64,000 nt of DNA, taken from the NCBI RefSeq assembly GCF_000953675.1, contig NZ_LN679998.1:1573911-1637910 (forward strand), in the 5' to 3' direction. The stretch's first letter is position 1, and every line of letters starts with the position of its first letter. The stretch is from Paraclostridium sordellii (lineage in GTDB: Bacteria; Bacillota; Clostridia; Peptostreptococcales; Peptostreptococcaceae). The notes under the pieces were generated by a model that saw only the letters and a list, made by a program, of their open reading frames with translations, ran no database searches and was not told the DNA's origin. Shown here in pieces: positions 50,472-60,270 of the stretch. The translations under genes and the position numbers were made by a program.

Positions 50472-50956
50472 GTATAATAGTCACAACATTTATAAATATA
50501 TAAATTAACTTTTTATTTATATAGACAATTTAAATAACATTATCCTGTGTCCATTTTAGTGAATATAAGTTTTTCCTTAATCTCTCTCAATAGATTCAAA
50601 TAAAGACTCATTTTATTCACTTTACCTCTATTAAACTCTCACATGTTATGCAAAGTCATTTAAGGGTATCTTAGAAAATGTAAGATTTATTTTTATTCAT
50701 TTTCTCTAATAGCTACAATTACTTTTATTGTTTTCTTCATTTAAATCTTCACTTTGTATAAGTTTAATTATATTAAAGGTTTATTACTTAATAAATATGG
50801 AATATAATGGAACTAGTGAAAAATTGATTAAATTATTTTTTTATACTTTAAATTTATCTAATTAAGAGATATTATAAGAAAGAATGCATATGTTAATATT
50901 TTATTGCATTAATTTTTATTTTATAACATATGTTAAAATAATATATTGGAGGAAAA
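50472..50956. other. 485-base gap, no supported gene
   Basis: I see no ORF with a ribosome site. On the minus strand short frames such as MSLYLNLLREIKEKL near 50590 end quickly. TCCTGTGTCCATTTTAGTG at about 50540 looks like transposon-end sequence but has no mate. AACATATGTT palindromes (near 50888 and 50930) precede the GntR gene and could be autoregulatory sites. Confidence 0.4.
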
Positions 50957-51643
50957 ATGATACTTTACGAGAGAAAACATAAAGAAATAGCAAAAGAATA
51001 TGCTTATAGAGTTTTAAAAGATAATATTATGTCTTTAAACTTAAAGCCGGGGGAATTGTTAAGTGAATCTAATTTATCTGAAAAATTAAAAATATCTAGA
51101 ACACCAATAAGAGAAATATTGATGAAATTAAAAAATGAGCATCTTATTGAAGTTAAACCTCAAGCAGGTACTTATGTATCATTAATAGATATGGACCTTA
51201 TAAGTGAAGCCATATTTATGAGATCTGTGCTAGAAAAAGAAGTTTTAATAGAAGCTTGTAATAAATTTCCAGAAGAATTATTTATAGAATTAGAAAAAAA
51301 TTTATTTGCACAAAAATTAGTTGTTGATAAACCAGGAAAAGAAATCGAGTTTCATGATTTAGATAAAAATTTTCACAAGTTAATATTCTTAGGGTGTAAT
51401 AAAGCAAATATATGGGATGCTATTATGAATATAGGCACTCACTACAATAGAATGCGGCTTTTAGCTGAAATGAAAAGCAATAAAATGCAAATAATAAAAC
51501 AGCATGAAGAAATGCTAGATATAATTAAAAATAAAGAATTTGATAAGATAGATACGTACATAAACAAACATATAGTAGAACCTGCAAGTAAATGGGAAAC
51601 ATTAATAAATGAAAATGAAGAACTAAAGGCGTTCTTCAAGTAA
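50957..51643 (+). CDS. GntR-family (FadR subfamily) regulator of glucuronate genes
   Basis: A 228-residue regulator. The N-terminal winged helix reads LSESNLSEKLKISRTPIRE and IEVKPQAGTYVSLIDMDL. The helical FCD-like C-terminal domain has FHDLDKNFHKLIF and the metal-binding His in IIKQHEEMLDII. It sits immediately upstream of the uronate catabolic genes, with a 26-bp dyad in front of the first one. It likely represses them until a hexuronate intermediate binds. It has its own terminator, so it is a separate unit. Confidence 0.88.
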   Translation: MILYERKHKEIAKEYAYRVLKDNIMSLNLKPGELLSESNLSEKLKISRTPIREILMKLKNEHLIEVKPQAGTYVSLIDMDLISEAIFMRSVLEKEVLIEACNKFPEELFIELEKNLFAQKLVVDKPGKEIEFHDLDKNFHKLIFLGCNKANIWDAIMNIGTHYNRMRLLAEMKSNKMQIIKQHEEMLDIIKNKEFDKIDTYINKHIVEPASKWETLINENEELKAFFK

Positions 51644-51698
51644 AAGTATATAAAACATACATCAATAAATTACAAGTGTATGTTTTATATACTTTTTA
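51642..51698 (+). terminator. Terminator of the GntR gene
   Basis: A perfect 20-bp stem: AAAAGTATATAAAACATACA with TGTATGTTTTATATACTTTT, then T. Confidence 0.92.
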
Positions 51699-51770
51699 TT
51701 TGTAATGAATTGTGAAAATATTTGTAATTTATTGTAAAAATTTTAGGAAAAGGTATTGCATTAGAAAAAT

Positions 51771-51796
51771 TGATATGCTAGTATACAAGTATATCA
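51771..51796 (+). promoter_or_regulatory. GntR operator dyad before the glucuronate operon
   Basis: TGATATGCTAGTATAC and the following AAGTATATCA form a 26-bp palindrome with only two mismatched pairs. Its core TAGTATACAA fits the TnGTATACnA pattern of UxuR-like FadR-family regulators. Confidence 0.65.
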
Positions 51797-51816
51797 TAAG
51801 AGTGGAGGTACAATAT

Positions 51817-52668
51817 ATGAAATTACCATTTAGTATTGACTTAAAAGATAAGGTAGCTGTAGTAACAGGTGGTACAGGTATACTTTGTGGGGCTATGGTT
51901 GATGCTTTAGCTGAATGTGGAGCTAAAGTAGCTATACTTGCATTAGGGAAAGAAGCTTGTGAAGCTAAAGCTAAAGAAATAGTAGACAACGGGGGATGTG
52001 CTATAGGTATAGAAGCTAATGTTTTAGATAAAGAAAGTTTAAAAAGAGCACATGAGATAATTTTAAAAGAATTTGGACCATGTGATATATTAATAAATGG
52101 AGCTGGTGGAAACCATCCAAAAGGAACTACAACTAAAGAATACTTACTTGAAGAAGATTTAGATAATGAAGAATTAACATCATTCTTTGACCTAGATCAA
52201 AAAGGGGTAGAGTTTGTATTTAATTTAAATTTCTTAGGAACATTACTTCCATCACAAGAATTTAGTAGAGATATGATAAATAGAGAAGGATGTACAATTA
52301 TAAATATATCTTCAATGAATGCATATACTCCTCTTACTAAAATACCAGCATACTCAGGAGCAAAGGCTGCAGTAAGTAATTTTACTCAATGGTTAGCTGT
52401 ACATATGTCAAGAGTTGGAATAAGAGTAAATGCTATAGCACCTGGATTCTTTGTAACAGCTCAAAATGAAAAGTTATTATTTAATGAAGATGGAACTCTA
52501 ACAGAAAGAAGTCAAAAAATATTAAATAGTACACCAATGGGAAGATATGGTGAAGCTGAAGAATTAATAGGAACATTATTATATTTAGTAAGTAGTGAGG
52601 CATCAGGATTTGTAAACGGTGTAGTAATACCAGTAGATGGAGCATTTAGTGCTTACTCAGGAGTATAG
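51817..52668 (+). CDS. uxuB: SDR-type D-mannonate oxidoreductase (fructuronate reductase)
   Basis: A 283-residue short-chain dehydrogenase. TGGTGILCGAMVDALA is the NAD(P)-binding loop, NGAGGNHPKG the NAG region, and the catalytic S...YxxxK is SSMNAYTPLTKIPAYSGAK. It ends GVVIPVDGAFSAYSGV. It interconverts D-fructuronate and D-mannonate; this SDR type substitutes for the classical UxuB fold. I start at ATG 51817 after GTGGAGGT, not at an upstream frame extension. It is first in the operon uxuB-eda-kdgK-uxuA-uxaC-TRAP. Confidence 0.87.
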   Translation: MKLPFSIDLKDKVAVVTGGTGILCGAMVDALAECGAKVAILALGKEACEAKAKEIVDNGGCAIGIEANVLDKESLKRAHEIILKEFGPCDILINGAGGNHPKGTTTKEYLLEEDLDNEELTSFFDLDQKGVEFVFNLNFLGTLLPSQEFSRDMINREGCTIINISSMNAYTPLTKIPAYSGAKAAVSNFTQWLAVHMSRVGIRVNAIAPGFFVTAQNEKLLFNEDGTLTERSQKILNSTPMGRYGEAEELIGTLLYLVSSEASGFVNGVVIPVDGAFSAYSGV

Positions 52669-52678
52669 GAGATAGATT

Positions 52679-53290
52679 ATGTTAAATACTATAAAAAATG
52701 AGGGAATTGTTGCAGTAATAAGAGCAAAGGACCATGATGAAGCTAAAGGATATATAAATGCTTGTGTAAATGGTGGAATAAGAGCAGTAGAATTAACGTA
52801 TTCAATACCTAATGTTGTTGATTTAATAAATGAATTAAGCTGTGATGAAAATCTTATATTAGGGGTTGGAAGTGTTTTAAATAAAAAAATGGCTAAATAT
52901 GCAATTTTAGCTGGAGCAAAATATGTTGTAAGCCCAGGGTATAATGAAGAAGTTAATGAAGTATGCAAGGAATTAAACACTCTTTATTTACCAGGATGTA
53001 TGACAGTAACTGAAATAATGAATGCTATAGAAAGTGGAAATCAAATGGTAAAATTATTCCCAGGAGACGTATTTGGACCTAAATATGTAAAAGCTATAAA
53101 AGCTCCAATACCTAACGCTCAAATAATGCCAACAGGTGGAGTTAGTATAGATAATGTAGATAAGTGGTTTGAAATGGGAGTTTCTTGTGTAGGAGTAGGT
53201 AGTTCATTATTTGGAGCAGGAAGCTTAGAAGATATAGAAAAACTAGCTAAAGAATTTGTGGAGAAAATAAAAGATGTTAAAAACAAATAA
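52679..53290 (+). CDS. eda: KDPG/KHG aldolase
   Basis: A 203-residue class I aldolase. AVIRAKDHDEAKGYINAC and AVELTYSIP begin the barrel, VVSPGYNEEV and LYLPGCMTVTEIMNAIESG follow, and VKLFPGDVFGPKYVKAIKAP contains the Schiff-base Lys region. IMPTGGVSIDNVDKWF binds phosphate. It cleaves 2-keto-3-deoxy-6-phosphogluconate to pyruvate and glyceraldehyde 3-phosphate, the last step of glucuronate use here. It overlaps kdgK by 17 bases. Confidence 0.9.
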   Translation: MLNTIKNEGIVAVIRAKDHDEAKGYINACVNGGIRAVELTYSIPNVVDLINELSCDENLILGVGSVLNKKMAKYAILAGAKYVVSPGYNEEVNEVCKELNTLYLPGCMTVTEIMNAIESGNQMVKLFPGDVFGPKYVKAIKAPIPNAQIMPTGGVSIDNVDKWFEMGVSCVGVGSSLFGAGSLEDIEKLAKEFVEKIKDVKNK

Positions 53291-54293
53291 TAAAAAGATT
53301 TTAGGATTTGGGGAAATAATGCTAAGACTTACACCTCCTAATAATCAAAAGATTATACAAGTTAATTCATTTGATGCAACTTATGGTGGAGGAGAAGCAA
53401 ATGTAGTTGCGAGTTTAGCAAGTTTTGGACATCAAACTAAGTTTGTGACGAAATTACCTAATAACTCTTTAGGTGATAAAGTTATAAGAGACTTAAGGGG
53501 TTATAATATAGATACAAGTGACATATTACAAGGTGATGGAAGACTTGGTATTTATTTTTTAGAAATTGGGCATGGACTTAGAAGCACTGAAGTTATATAT
53601 GATAGAAAATATTCCGCTATATCTATGGCTAATAAAGATGAGTTTGATATAGAGAATATGCTAAAAGATGTTAAAATGGTTCATTTATCAGGGATAACAC
53701 CAGCGTTAAGTAAAGAATTATATGAATTAACTATAGAGATAGCAAAATATTGCCATAATACTGGTATACTAGTATCCTTAGATTCTAATTATAGAGCGAA
53801 ACTTTGGAGCTTAGAGGATGCTAAAGGATTTTTAGAAGAAATACTTCCTTTTGTAGATATAGCTTTTTTAGGAAGTTTAGATATGACAAATATATTAAAA
53901 TATGAAGATTTAGGTTTGGAATTTGAAGATACCCTTAAAAATTTATATAAAAGATTATTTGAAAAATATCCAAATATAAAATATGCAGCTTGTACAAAGA
54001 GAACTGTTCATTCAATAAATAATAATTCATTAAAAGGTTATTTATTTGATAATGAAAATTTATATAGTTCAAAGGAATACAAATTCGATATATTAGATAG
54101 AGTTGGTGGAGGAGATGCATTTACAGCAGGTATACTTCACGGAATTTTAGATAATTTAGATAAAAAAGATATCATAGAATTTGGAGTTTGCGCAAGTTCA
54201 TTAAAGCACTCTATAAAGGGTGATATAAACATAATAGATAAAGATAGTGTAACAAGCTTGTTAGGAAAAGGATTGCAAAATATAAAAAGATAA
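53274..54293 (+). CDS. kdgK: 2-keto-3-deoxygluconate kinase (PfkB family)
   Basis: A 339-residue ribokinase-fold sugar kinase. [13 protein letters not shown] and [17 protein letters not shown] are the N-terminal PfkB motifs; [18 protein letters not shown] is the C-terminal anion hole with the catalytic Asp. Between them are [12 protein letters not shown] and ACTKRTVHS. It makes KDPG for the aldolase, whose gene it overlaps by 17 bases. Confidence 0.88.
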   Translation: MLKTNNKKILGFGEIMLRLTPPNNQKIIQVNSFDATYGGGEANVVASLASFGHQTKFVTKLPNNSLGDKVIRDLRGYNIDTSDILQGDGRLGIYFLEIGHGLRSTEVIYDRKYSAISMANKDEFDIENMLKDVKMVHLSGITPALSKELYELTIEIAKYCHNTGILVSLDSNYRAKLWSLEDAKGFLEEILPFVDIAFLGSLDMTNILKYEDLGLEFEDTLKNLYKRLFEKYPNIKYAACTKRTVHSINNNSLKGYLFDNENLYSSKEYKFDILDRVGGGDAFTAGILHGILDNLDKKDIIEFGVCASSLKHSIKGDINIIDKDSVTSLLGKGLQNIKR

Positions 54294-54310
54294 TTGGGGA
54301 GAATAAGAAT

Positions 54311-55357
54311 ATGGAAATGACGTTTAGATGGTATGGAAAAGATGACCCTGTAAAGATAGAGTACATCAGACAAATACCTGGTATGAAAGGGATAGTAACT
54401 GCAATATATGATATACCAGTAGGAGAAGTTTGGCCATTAGAAAACATATTAGAGTTAAAAAAAACTGTAGAAGACAATGGACTAAAGCTTTCAGTTATAG
54501 AAAGTGTACCAGTTCATGAAGATATAAAATTAGGTTTACCAACTAGAGAAAGATACATAGAAAATTACAAGGAAACATTAAGAAACTTAGGAAAATCAGG
54601 TATAGAAACAGTATGTTATAACTTTATGCCAGTATTTGATTGGACTCGTTCAGATCTAAACTATGAGCTTGAAGATGGTTCAACTTGCTTAATATATGAT
54701 GAAGAAACAGTTAAGAAGATGGACCCAGCATTAGGTGAATTAGAACTTCCAGGATGGGATACATCTTATGGAGAAGGTGGACTAGGTGCATTACTTGATA
54801 AATACAAGGATGTAGATGAAGAAAAATTATGGGAAAACTTAGAGTATTTTATAAAAGAAATAATACCTGTAGCTGAAGAAAGTAACGTAAAGATGGCTAT
54901 ACACCCAGATGATCCACCATGGGGAATTTTTGGACTTCCAAGAATAATAACTAATTTTGAAAACTTAGAAAGATTTATAAATCTTTATGATAGTGAATAT
55001 AATGGTATAACTTTATGTACAGGATCATTAGGATGTACTAAAACTAATGATATAGTAAAAATGGTAAATTACTTTGGTAAAGAAAAGAATAGAATAAACT
55101 TTGCTCATTTAAGAAATGTTTTAATAACAGGAGATAGCAGTTTCAACGAAGTTGCTCATTTATCTGAGGCAGGGTCACTAGATTTTTATGAAATAGTAAA
55201 AGCATACTGCGATTATGAATTTACAGGTCCATATAGACCCGATCATGGAAGAATGATATGGGGAGAAACTGGAAGACCAGGATATGGATTATATGATAGA
55301 GCACTAGGAGCTGTTTATATAAACGGATTAATAGAAGCAATAAATAAAAATAAATAA
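54311..55357 (+). CDS. uxuA: D-mannonate dehydratase
   Basis: A 348-residue TIM-barrel dehydratase: [20 protein letters not shown] at the start, [32 protein letters not shown] with metal His/Asp, TLCTGSLGC, and [14 protein letters not shown] at the C-terminus. These are UxuA hallmarks. It converts D-mannonate to 2-keto-3-deoxygluconate using Mn/Fe. It is fourth in the operon and is followed by a hairpin without a T run. Confidence 0.93.
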   Translation: MEMTFRWYGKDDPVKIEYIRQIPGMKGIVTAIYDIPVGEVWPLENILELKKTVEDNGLKLSVIESVPVHEDIKLGLPTRERYIENYKETLRNLGKSGIETVCYNFMPVFDWTRSDLNYELEDGSTCLIYDEETVKKMDPALGELELPGWDTSYGEGGLGALLDKYKDVDEEKLWENLEYFIKEIIPVAEESNVKMAIHPDDPPWGIFGLPRIITNFENLERFINLYDSEYNGITLCTGSLGCTKTNDIVKMVNYFGKEKNRINFAHLRNVLITGDSSFNEVAHLSEAGSLDFYEIVKAYCDYEFTGPYRPDHGRMIWGETGRPGYGLYDRALGAVYINGLIEAINKNK

Positions 55358-55368
55358 TTAAAATAATT

Positions 55369-55409
55369 AAGTAGTGTTTTAAAATGAATTTTATTTTAAA
55401 ACACTACTT
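55369..55409 (+). other. Hairpin inside the glucuronate operon
   Basis: AAGTAGTGTTTTAAAAT pairs perfectly over 17 bp with ATTTTAAAACACTACTT around a 7-base loop, with no T run after it. It may stabilise the upstream mRNA or partly terminate before uxaC. Confidence 0.6.
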
Positions 55410-55468
55410 ATAAAAATAGTATAAAAAAGTAAAGAGTGAAAACTAAAATACTAATTTAGGAGAAAATT

Positions 55469-56869
55469 ATGAAAAAGTTTATGGACCAAGATTTTATATT
55501 ATCAAATGAAGTAGCTAAAATCTTATATCATAATAATGCTTCAAAAATGCCGATATTTGATTACCACTGTCATTTGCCAGCAATTGAAATAGCACAAGAT
55601 AAAGAATATGAAAATGTAACTCAATTGTGGTTATATCATGATCATTATAAATGGAGAGCAATGAGAAGTTTTGGGATAGACGAAAAGTATATAACCGGGG
55701 ATGCTAGTGATTTTGAAAAATTTTATGAATTTGCAAATATGATGCCTTACTTAATAGGAAATCCTATATATCATTGGACACATTTAGAACTTAAAAGATA
55801 TTTCAATGTAGAAGAAACTTTAAGTGCAAAGACTGCAAAAGATATTTGGGAAAAATGTAATAATGCTATAGTTAAGAATAATTTAACAGCAAGAAATTTA
55901 ATACGTATGTCTAATGTAGTTTATATAGGAACTACAGATGATCCAATTGATGATTTAAGATACCACAAAGAAATTAACAGTGATGAAAGTTTTGAGTGTG
56001 AGGTAAGACCTACATTTAGACCAGATAAAGCATTAAAAATACAAAATGAAGATTTCTGTGATTATATAAAGTTATTAGGGAAAATAGAAAATACAGAAAT
56101 TAAAGACTATGATAAATTAATAGAAATATTAGAAAAAAGATTAAATTACTTTGTAGAAAATGGCTGTAATATAACAGATCATAGTTTAGAAAGAGTTTAT
56201 TTTAAACCTGCTAGCAAAGAAGAAGTCGAAAATATTTTTGTTAAAGTTTTAGCGAAAGAGAAAATAAGTGTAGAAGATGCTCAAAAATACACAACATTTA
56301 CATTAATAGAATTAGGGAAAATGTATAGTGAAAGAAACATGGTAATGCAACTTCATATAGGGGCGCTTAGAAATAACAATACTAGAATGTTTAATTCTGT
56401 TGGAGTAGATGCAGGATTTGATAGTATTGACGATGGAGAAATCGCTTTCTCGTTATCGAGGTTATTAGATAGCTTAGATGTAGAAGATAAGTTACCAAAA
56501 ACTATCCTTTATTGTTTAAATCCAAAAGATAATGAAGTATTAGGAACTATGATTGGAAATTTCCAAGGAGGACAAGTTGCAGGAAAAATTCAATTTGGAT
56601 CTGGATGGTGGTTTAATGACCAAAAAAATGGAATGGAAAGACAACTTATAGCACTTTCACAATTAGGTCTAGTTAGTAAGTTTGTAGGAATGCTTACAGA
56701 TTCAAGAAGTTTCTTATCATTTACAAGACATGAATATTTCAGAAGGATTCTTTGTAATTATTTAGGAGAGTTAGTTGAAAATGGAGAGTATCCATATGAT
56801 TTAGAAATATTAGGGAATATAGTAGAAGATATATGTTACAACAATGCTAAAAAATATTTTACAAAATAA
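55469..56869 (+). CDS. uxaC: Glucuronate isomerase
   Basis: A 466-residue uronate isomerase: PIFDYHCHLPAIEIAQD with the metal HxH, LWLYHDHYKWRAMRSFGI, YIGTTDDPIDDLRYH, MQLHIGALRNNNTRMF, FQGGQVAGKIQFGSGWWFND and LTDSRSFLSFTRHEYFRRI. It turns D-glucuronate into D-fructuronate, the entry step of the route. Its length and motifs are standard. Confidence 0.94.
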   Translation: MKKFMDQDFILSNEVAKILYHNNASKMPIFDYHCHLPAIEIAQDKEYENVTQLWLYHDHYKWRAMRSFGIDEKYITGDASDFEKFYEFANMMPYLIGNPIYHWTHLELKRYFNVEETLSAKTAKDIWEKCNNAIVKNNLTARNLIRMSNVVYIGTTDDPIDDLRYHKEINSDESFECEVRPTFRPDKALKIQNEDFCDYIKLLGKIENTEIKDYDKLIEILEKRLNYFVENGCNITDHSLERVYFKPASKEEVENIFVKVLAKEKISVEDAQKYTTFTLIELGKMYSERNMVMQLHIGALRNNNTRMFNSVGVDAGFDSIDDGEIAFSLSRLLDSLDVEDKLPKTILYCLNPKDNEVLGTMIGNFQGGQVAGKIQFGSGWWFNDQKNGMERQLIALSQLGLVSKFVGMLTDSRSFLSFTRHEYFRRILCNYLGELVENGEYPYDLEILGNIVEDICYNNAKKYFTK

Positions 56870-56888
56870 TCCTAGGGGGAATTTAAAT

Positions 56889-57896
56889 ATGAATAAAAGG
56901 ATTAAAGCGCTTTTACTTGTGGCTATAACTAGTTTATCGGTAGTTGGATGTAGTTCAAGTAAAGATAATGAAGCAAGAGTTATGAGAGTTGCTCACAACC
57001 AAGGTGAGGATCATCCAATACATCTAGCGTTAAAAAAGTTTGAGGAAATTGTAGAAGATAAAACTAATAATGAAATAGATATACAAGTATACCCAAATGA
57101 ATTATTAGGTGGACAGCGTGAGTCAGTAGAGCTTACTCAAACAGGAGCTATAGATATAGCTGTTGGAAGTATAAGTTTGCTTGAAAGCTTTAACAAATCA
57201 TATAGTGTATTTAACCTTCCATATTTATTTGATAGTAAAGAACACTACCACTCTGTAATGAATGATGAAAATATAATGAACGATATATATGAATCAACTA
57301 GAGAATCTGGATTTGTTGGTCTTACATGGTTTGATGCAGGTTCAAGAAATATGTACACAACAGATAAACCTATACTGAAGCCACAAGATTTAAAGGGTAA
57401 GAAAATAAGAGTACAACAAAGTCAAACAAATATAAGAATGATGGAATTATTAGGTGGTTCTGCTACACCAATGAGTTTCGGAGAAGTTTATACTGCTCTT
57501 CAACAAAAGGTTATAGATGGAGCTGAAAATAATGAATTAGCACTTACTAATAATAAGCATGGAGAAGTTGCAAAACATTATTCATATAACCAACATGGTA
57601 TGATTCCAGATATATTAATAATGAATGCTAAGCTATTAGAAAATTTAAGTGAAGAACATAGAAATATAATATTAGATGCAGTTGATGAAATAAATAAATT
57701 TGAAGTTGATGCTTGGGAAGATAAAGTAAATGAAGCAGTAGAACAATCAAAAAAGATGGGAGTAAAATTTTACTATCCAGATATAGAACCATTTAAAGAA
57801 AAAGTTTTACCACTTCACAGAGAACTGACTGAAAAAGACAAAGAAGTTAAAGCTGTATACGATAAGATACAAGCAAAAGCACCAAAAAGTAAATAA
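56889..57896 (+). CDS. dctP: TRAP transporter solute-binding lipoprotein (DctP type)
   Basis: A 335-residue binding protein. MNKRIKALLLVAITSLS and the lipobox VVGC make it a lipoprotein. RVAHNQGEDHPIHLALKKF, LLGGQRESVELTQTGAIDI, GKKIRVQQSQTNIRMMELLG and FGEVYTALQQKVIDGAENN are DctP/UehA-type motifs; the Arg in IRVQQ binds the substrate carboxylate. I start at ATG 56889 after GGGGGAA. Context indicates glucuronate or another hexuronate as ligand. Confidence 0.9.
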   Translation: MNKRIKALLLVAITSLSVVGCSSSKDNEARVMRVAHNQGEDHPIHLALKKFEEIVEDKTNNEIDIQVYPNELLGGQRESVELTQTGAIDIAVGSISLLESFNKSYSVFNLPYLFDSKEHYHSVMNDENIMNDIYESTRESGFVGLTWFDAGSRNMYTTDKPILKPQDLKGKKIRVQQSQTNIRMMELLGGSATPMSFGEVYTALQQKVIDGAENNELALTNNKHGEVAKHYSYNQHGMIPDILIMNAKLLENLSEEHRNIILDAVDEINKFEVDAWEDKVNEAVEQSKKMGVKFYYPDIEPFKEKVLPLHRELTEKDKEVKAVYDKIQAKAPKSK

Positions 57897-57918
57897 ATAC
57901 TAGTAGGGAGGAACAAAG

Positions 57919-58428
57919 GTGAATAAATTCAGAAATATATTAAACAAAGTAATAGAAGTAATATGTATTACACTACTAGCATTTATGGTAGTTTTAGGTA
58001 CTTGGCAAATAATAACTCGTTATATTTTAAATAATCCAAGTACAGTATCAGAAGATTTGCTAATATATTCATTTGTATGGATGTCTTTACTAGGTTCAGC
58101 TTATGTATTTGGTAAAAAAGATCACATGACTATGGTGTTTTTTAGACAAAAACTTGAATCAAAAAGTCCTAAGGTAAAAATTATATTAAATGTAATTACA
58201 GAATTACTAGTAATGATATTTTCATCATTCGTTTTAGTGCTAGGAGGATTCCAAATAAGTATGTTAGCTATGGGTCAAATATCGCCAGCACTAGGAATAT
58301 CTATGGGATATATATATTTATCACTTCCATTATCTGGAGTGATAACAATAATTTACAATATATTAAACTTAATGGATTTAAAGCAAGAGATCGCTCAATC
58401 AAATAAAAAGAATGTAAATGTTATGTAG
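57919..58428 (+). CDS. dctQ: TRAP transporter small membrane subunit (DctQ type)
   Basis: A 169-residue protein with four membrane helices, starting with GTG after GGGAGGAACAAAG. FVWMSLLGSAYVFGKKDHM is the DctQ signature between helices 2 and 3. It pairs with the large DctM subunit 38 bases downstream. Confidence 0.88.
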   Translation: MNKFRNILNKVIEVICITLLAFMVVLGTWQIITRYILNNPSTVSEDLLIYSFVWMSLLGSAYVFGKKDHMTMVFFRQKLESKSPKVKIILNVITELLVMIFSSFVLVLGGFQISMLAMGQISPALGISMGYIYLSLPLSGVITIIYNILNLMDLKQEIAQSNKKNVNVM

Positions 58429-58466
58429 AAATTAAAAATAATAATTAATCCGAGGGAGATAAGATT

Positions 58467-59774
58467 ATGGAATTAGCATTTCAAGCAGGTTCAGCTATAG
58501 CTATTGTGTTTCCTATACTACTTTTATTAGGAATACCAATATCTGTGACTATAGGGATAGCATCTATATTTGGAGTAATAACTACATTATCGTGGGATAT
58601 TGCAGTACTAACTGGGGCACAAAGAATATTTACTGGAATAGGTAGTTTTTCATTATTGGCAATACCATTTTTCGTATTAGCGGGAATAATAATGAATAAT
58701 GGTGGTATTGCATTAAAATTAGTAAATTTCGCAAAAATATTAAGTGGTAAATTGCCAGGATCTTTAGCTCATACAAATGTAGTAGGAAATATGTTGTTTG
58801 GAGCAGTAAGTGGTTCTTCAGTTGCAGCAGCGGCTGCAATCGGTGGAACAATGGCTCCACTTCAAGCTGAGGAAGGTTATGATAAAAACTATAGTGCAGC
58901 AGTTAATATAGCCTCTGCACCAACTGGGCTTTTAATTCCTCCAAGTAACTCACTTATAATATATTCATTAGTAAGTGGAGGAACATCGGTAGCAGCCCTG
59001 TTTATGGCTGGGTATATACCAGGTATATTATGGGGATTATCAGTAATTATAGTAGCGTTTATACTTGCGAAAAAGTATAAGTATTCAAATAAATATAATA
59101 TAAGCTTTAAGGAAGCTATGAAAGTATTTATAGAGGCACTTCCTAGTTTAGCTTTAATATTTATAATAATAGGTGGTATAGTAGGTGGAATATTCACAGC
59201 TACAGAAGGAGCAGCTGTTGCAGTTGTATATTCTTTCGTATTATCATTCTTTTTTTATAAATCTATAAAAGTAAAAGATATTCCAAGAATATTATTAGAA
59301 ACAGTTGAAATGACAGGTATAATAGTGTTCTTAATAGGTGTATCATCAATAATGTCTTGGGTTATGGCATTTACAAATATTCCAAGTGCAATAACAGAAT
59401 TATTATTAGGAATATCTTCAAGTCCAGTTATAATATTACTAATAATGAATTTAATATTATTAATAGTTGGGACATTTATGGATTTAACTCCAGCAATATT
59501 AATATTTACACCAATATTTTTACCAATAGCTAAAAACTTTGGAATGGATTCTATCCAATTTGGTATAATGCTTATATTTAACTTGTGTATAGGTAATATA
59601 ACCCCACCAGTTGGGAATACACTGTTTATTGGATGTAAAGTAGGTAAAACAAAAATAGAAGAAGTAATAAAACATTTATTACCATTTTACGTAGGTATAT
59701 TGGTTGTACTTATATTAGTAACATTTATACCAGAAATAAGTTTATTTATACCTAAACTTATGGGAATGATTTAA
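58467..59774 (+). CDS. dctM: TRAP transporter large permease (DctM type)
   Basis: A 435-residue, roughly 12-helix sodium-coupled permease. Signatures include GSFSLLAIPFFVLAGIIMNN, FGAVSGSSVAAAAAIGGTM, PTGLLIPPSNSLIIYSL and the C-terminal NLCIGNITPPVGNTLFIGC. It ends the operon and completes the hexuronate TRAP importer. Confidence 0.92.
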   Translation: MELAFQAGSAIAIVFPILLLLGIPISVTIGIASIFGVITTLSWDIAVLTGAQRIFTGIGSFSLLAIPFFVLAGIIMNNGGIALKLVNFAKILSGKLPGSLAHTNVVGNMLFGAVSGSSVAAAAAIGGTMAPLQAEEGYDKNYSAAVNIASAPTGLLIPPSNSLIIYSLVSGGTSVAALFMAGYIPGILWGLSVIIVAFILAKKYKYSNKYNISFKEAMKVFIEALPSLALIFIIIGGIVGGIFTATEGAAVAVVYSFVLSFFFYKSIKVKDIPRILLETVEMTGIIVFLIGVSSIMSWVMAFTNIPSAITELLLGISSSPVIILLIMNLILLIVGTFMDLTPAILIFTPIFLPIAKNFGMDSIQFGIMLIFNLCIGNITPPVGNTLFIGCKVGKTKIEEVIKHLLPFYVGILVVLILVTFIPEISLFIPKLMGMI

Positions 59775-59828
59775 TATAAAATAAGCTTAATAATATTGAA
59801 AAAGAAACAACTAAAAAATTTATACGTT

Positions 59829-59872
59829 AAAAAATACTCCATAATAATAAAAATATTATTATGGAGTATTTT
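59829..59872 (+). terminator. Terminator of the glucuronate/TRAP operon
   Basis: AAAATACTCCATAATAAT pairs with ATTATTATGGAGTATTTT. Confidence 0.9.
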
Positions 59873-59968
59873 ACATTAGACAAAAAAGTTGAATAAAATA
59901 TAGATAATAATAAAATCAATTTAGCTAAATTAAATTTTAAAAAATTAAAAAGAGGTTTATAATGGATA

Positions 59969-60157
59969 TTGATAGATAAATATAGAGATAAAAATGATGA
60001 TAGAGTAGTTATTATAGAAGTTACTGAAAAGGGAAGAAATATGAAGGATGAAATTATTGAGGTTCTAGAGAAAATGTATTGTAAGTTTGGTAAAAATATC
60101 GAAGATGCTATTGAACTAAAGAGATTGTTAGATAACTTATTAGTAATATTTAAATAA
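59969..60157 (+). pseudogene. 3' remnant of a MarR-family regulator
   Basis: The 62 codons encode KYRDKNDDRVVIIEVTEKG, the beta-wing of a MarR winged helix, and a C-terminal helix ending LLDNLLVIFK. The N-terminal dimer helices and recognition helix are missing. The ATG at 59962 after AAAGAGG stops after 5 codons in another frame. A truncated gene is the simplest reading. It precedes the peroxidase gene, a common target of MarR/OhrR regulators. Confidence 0.65.
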
Positions 60158-60189
60158 GAATTTGTTAATCGTATAGTTTAACAAATTCT
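60157..60189 (+). terminator. Hairpin after the MarR remnant
   Basis: AGAATTTGTTAA pairs with TTAACAAATTCT; the tail is weakly T-rich. Confidence 0.55.
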
Positions 60190-60270
60190 ATAATTTTAAA
60201 ACAATCAATTGAATTCAATTAAATTTATCAAAATTAAAATCAGCAAATTAAAGAGAGGAAATAAAAAAAT

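Noticed and set aside
50472-50956. Insertion-sequence remnant
   Set aside because: One stretch looks like a transposon end, but there is no matching inverted repeat and no transposase-like coding.
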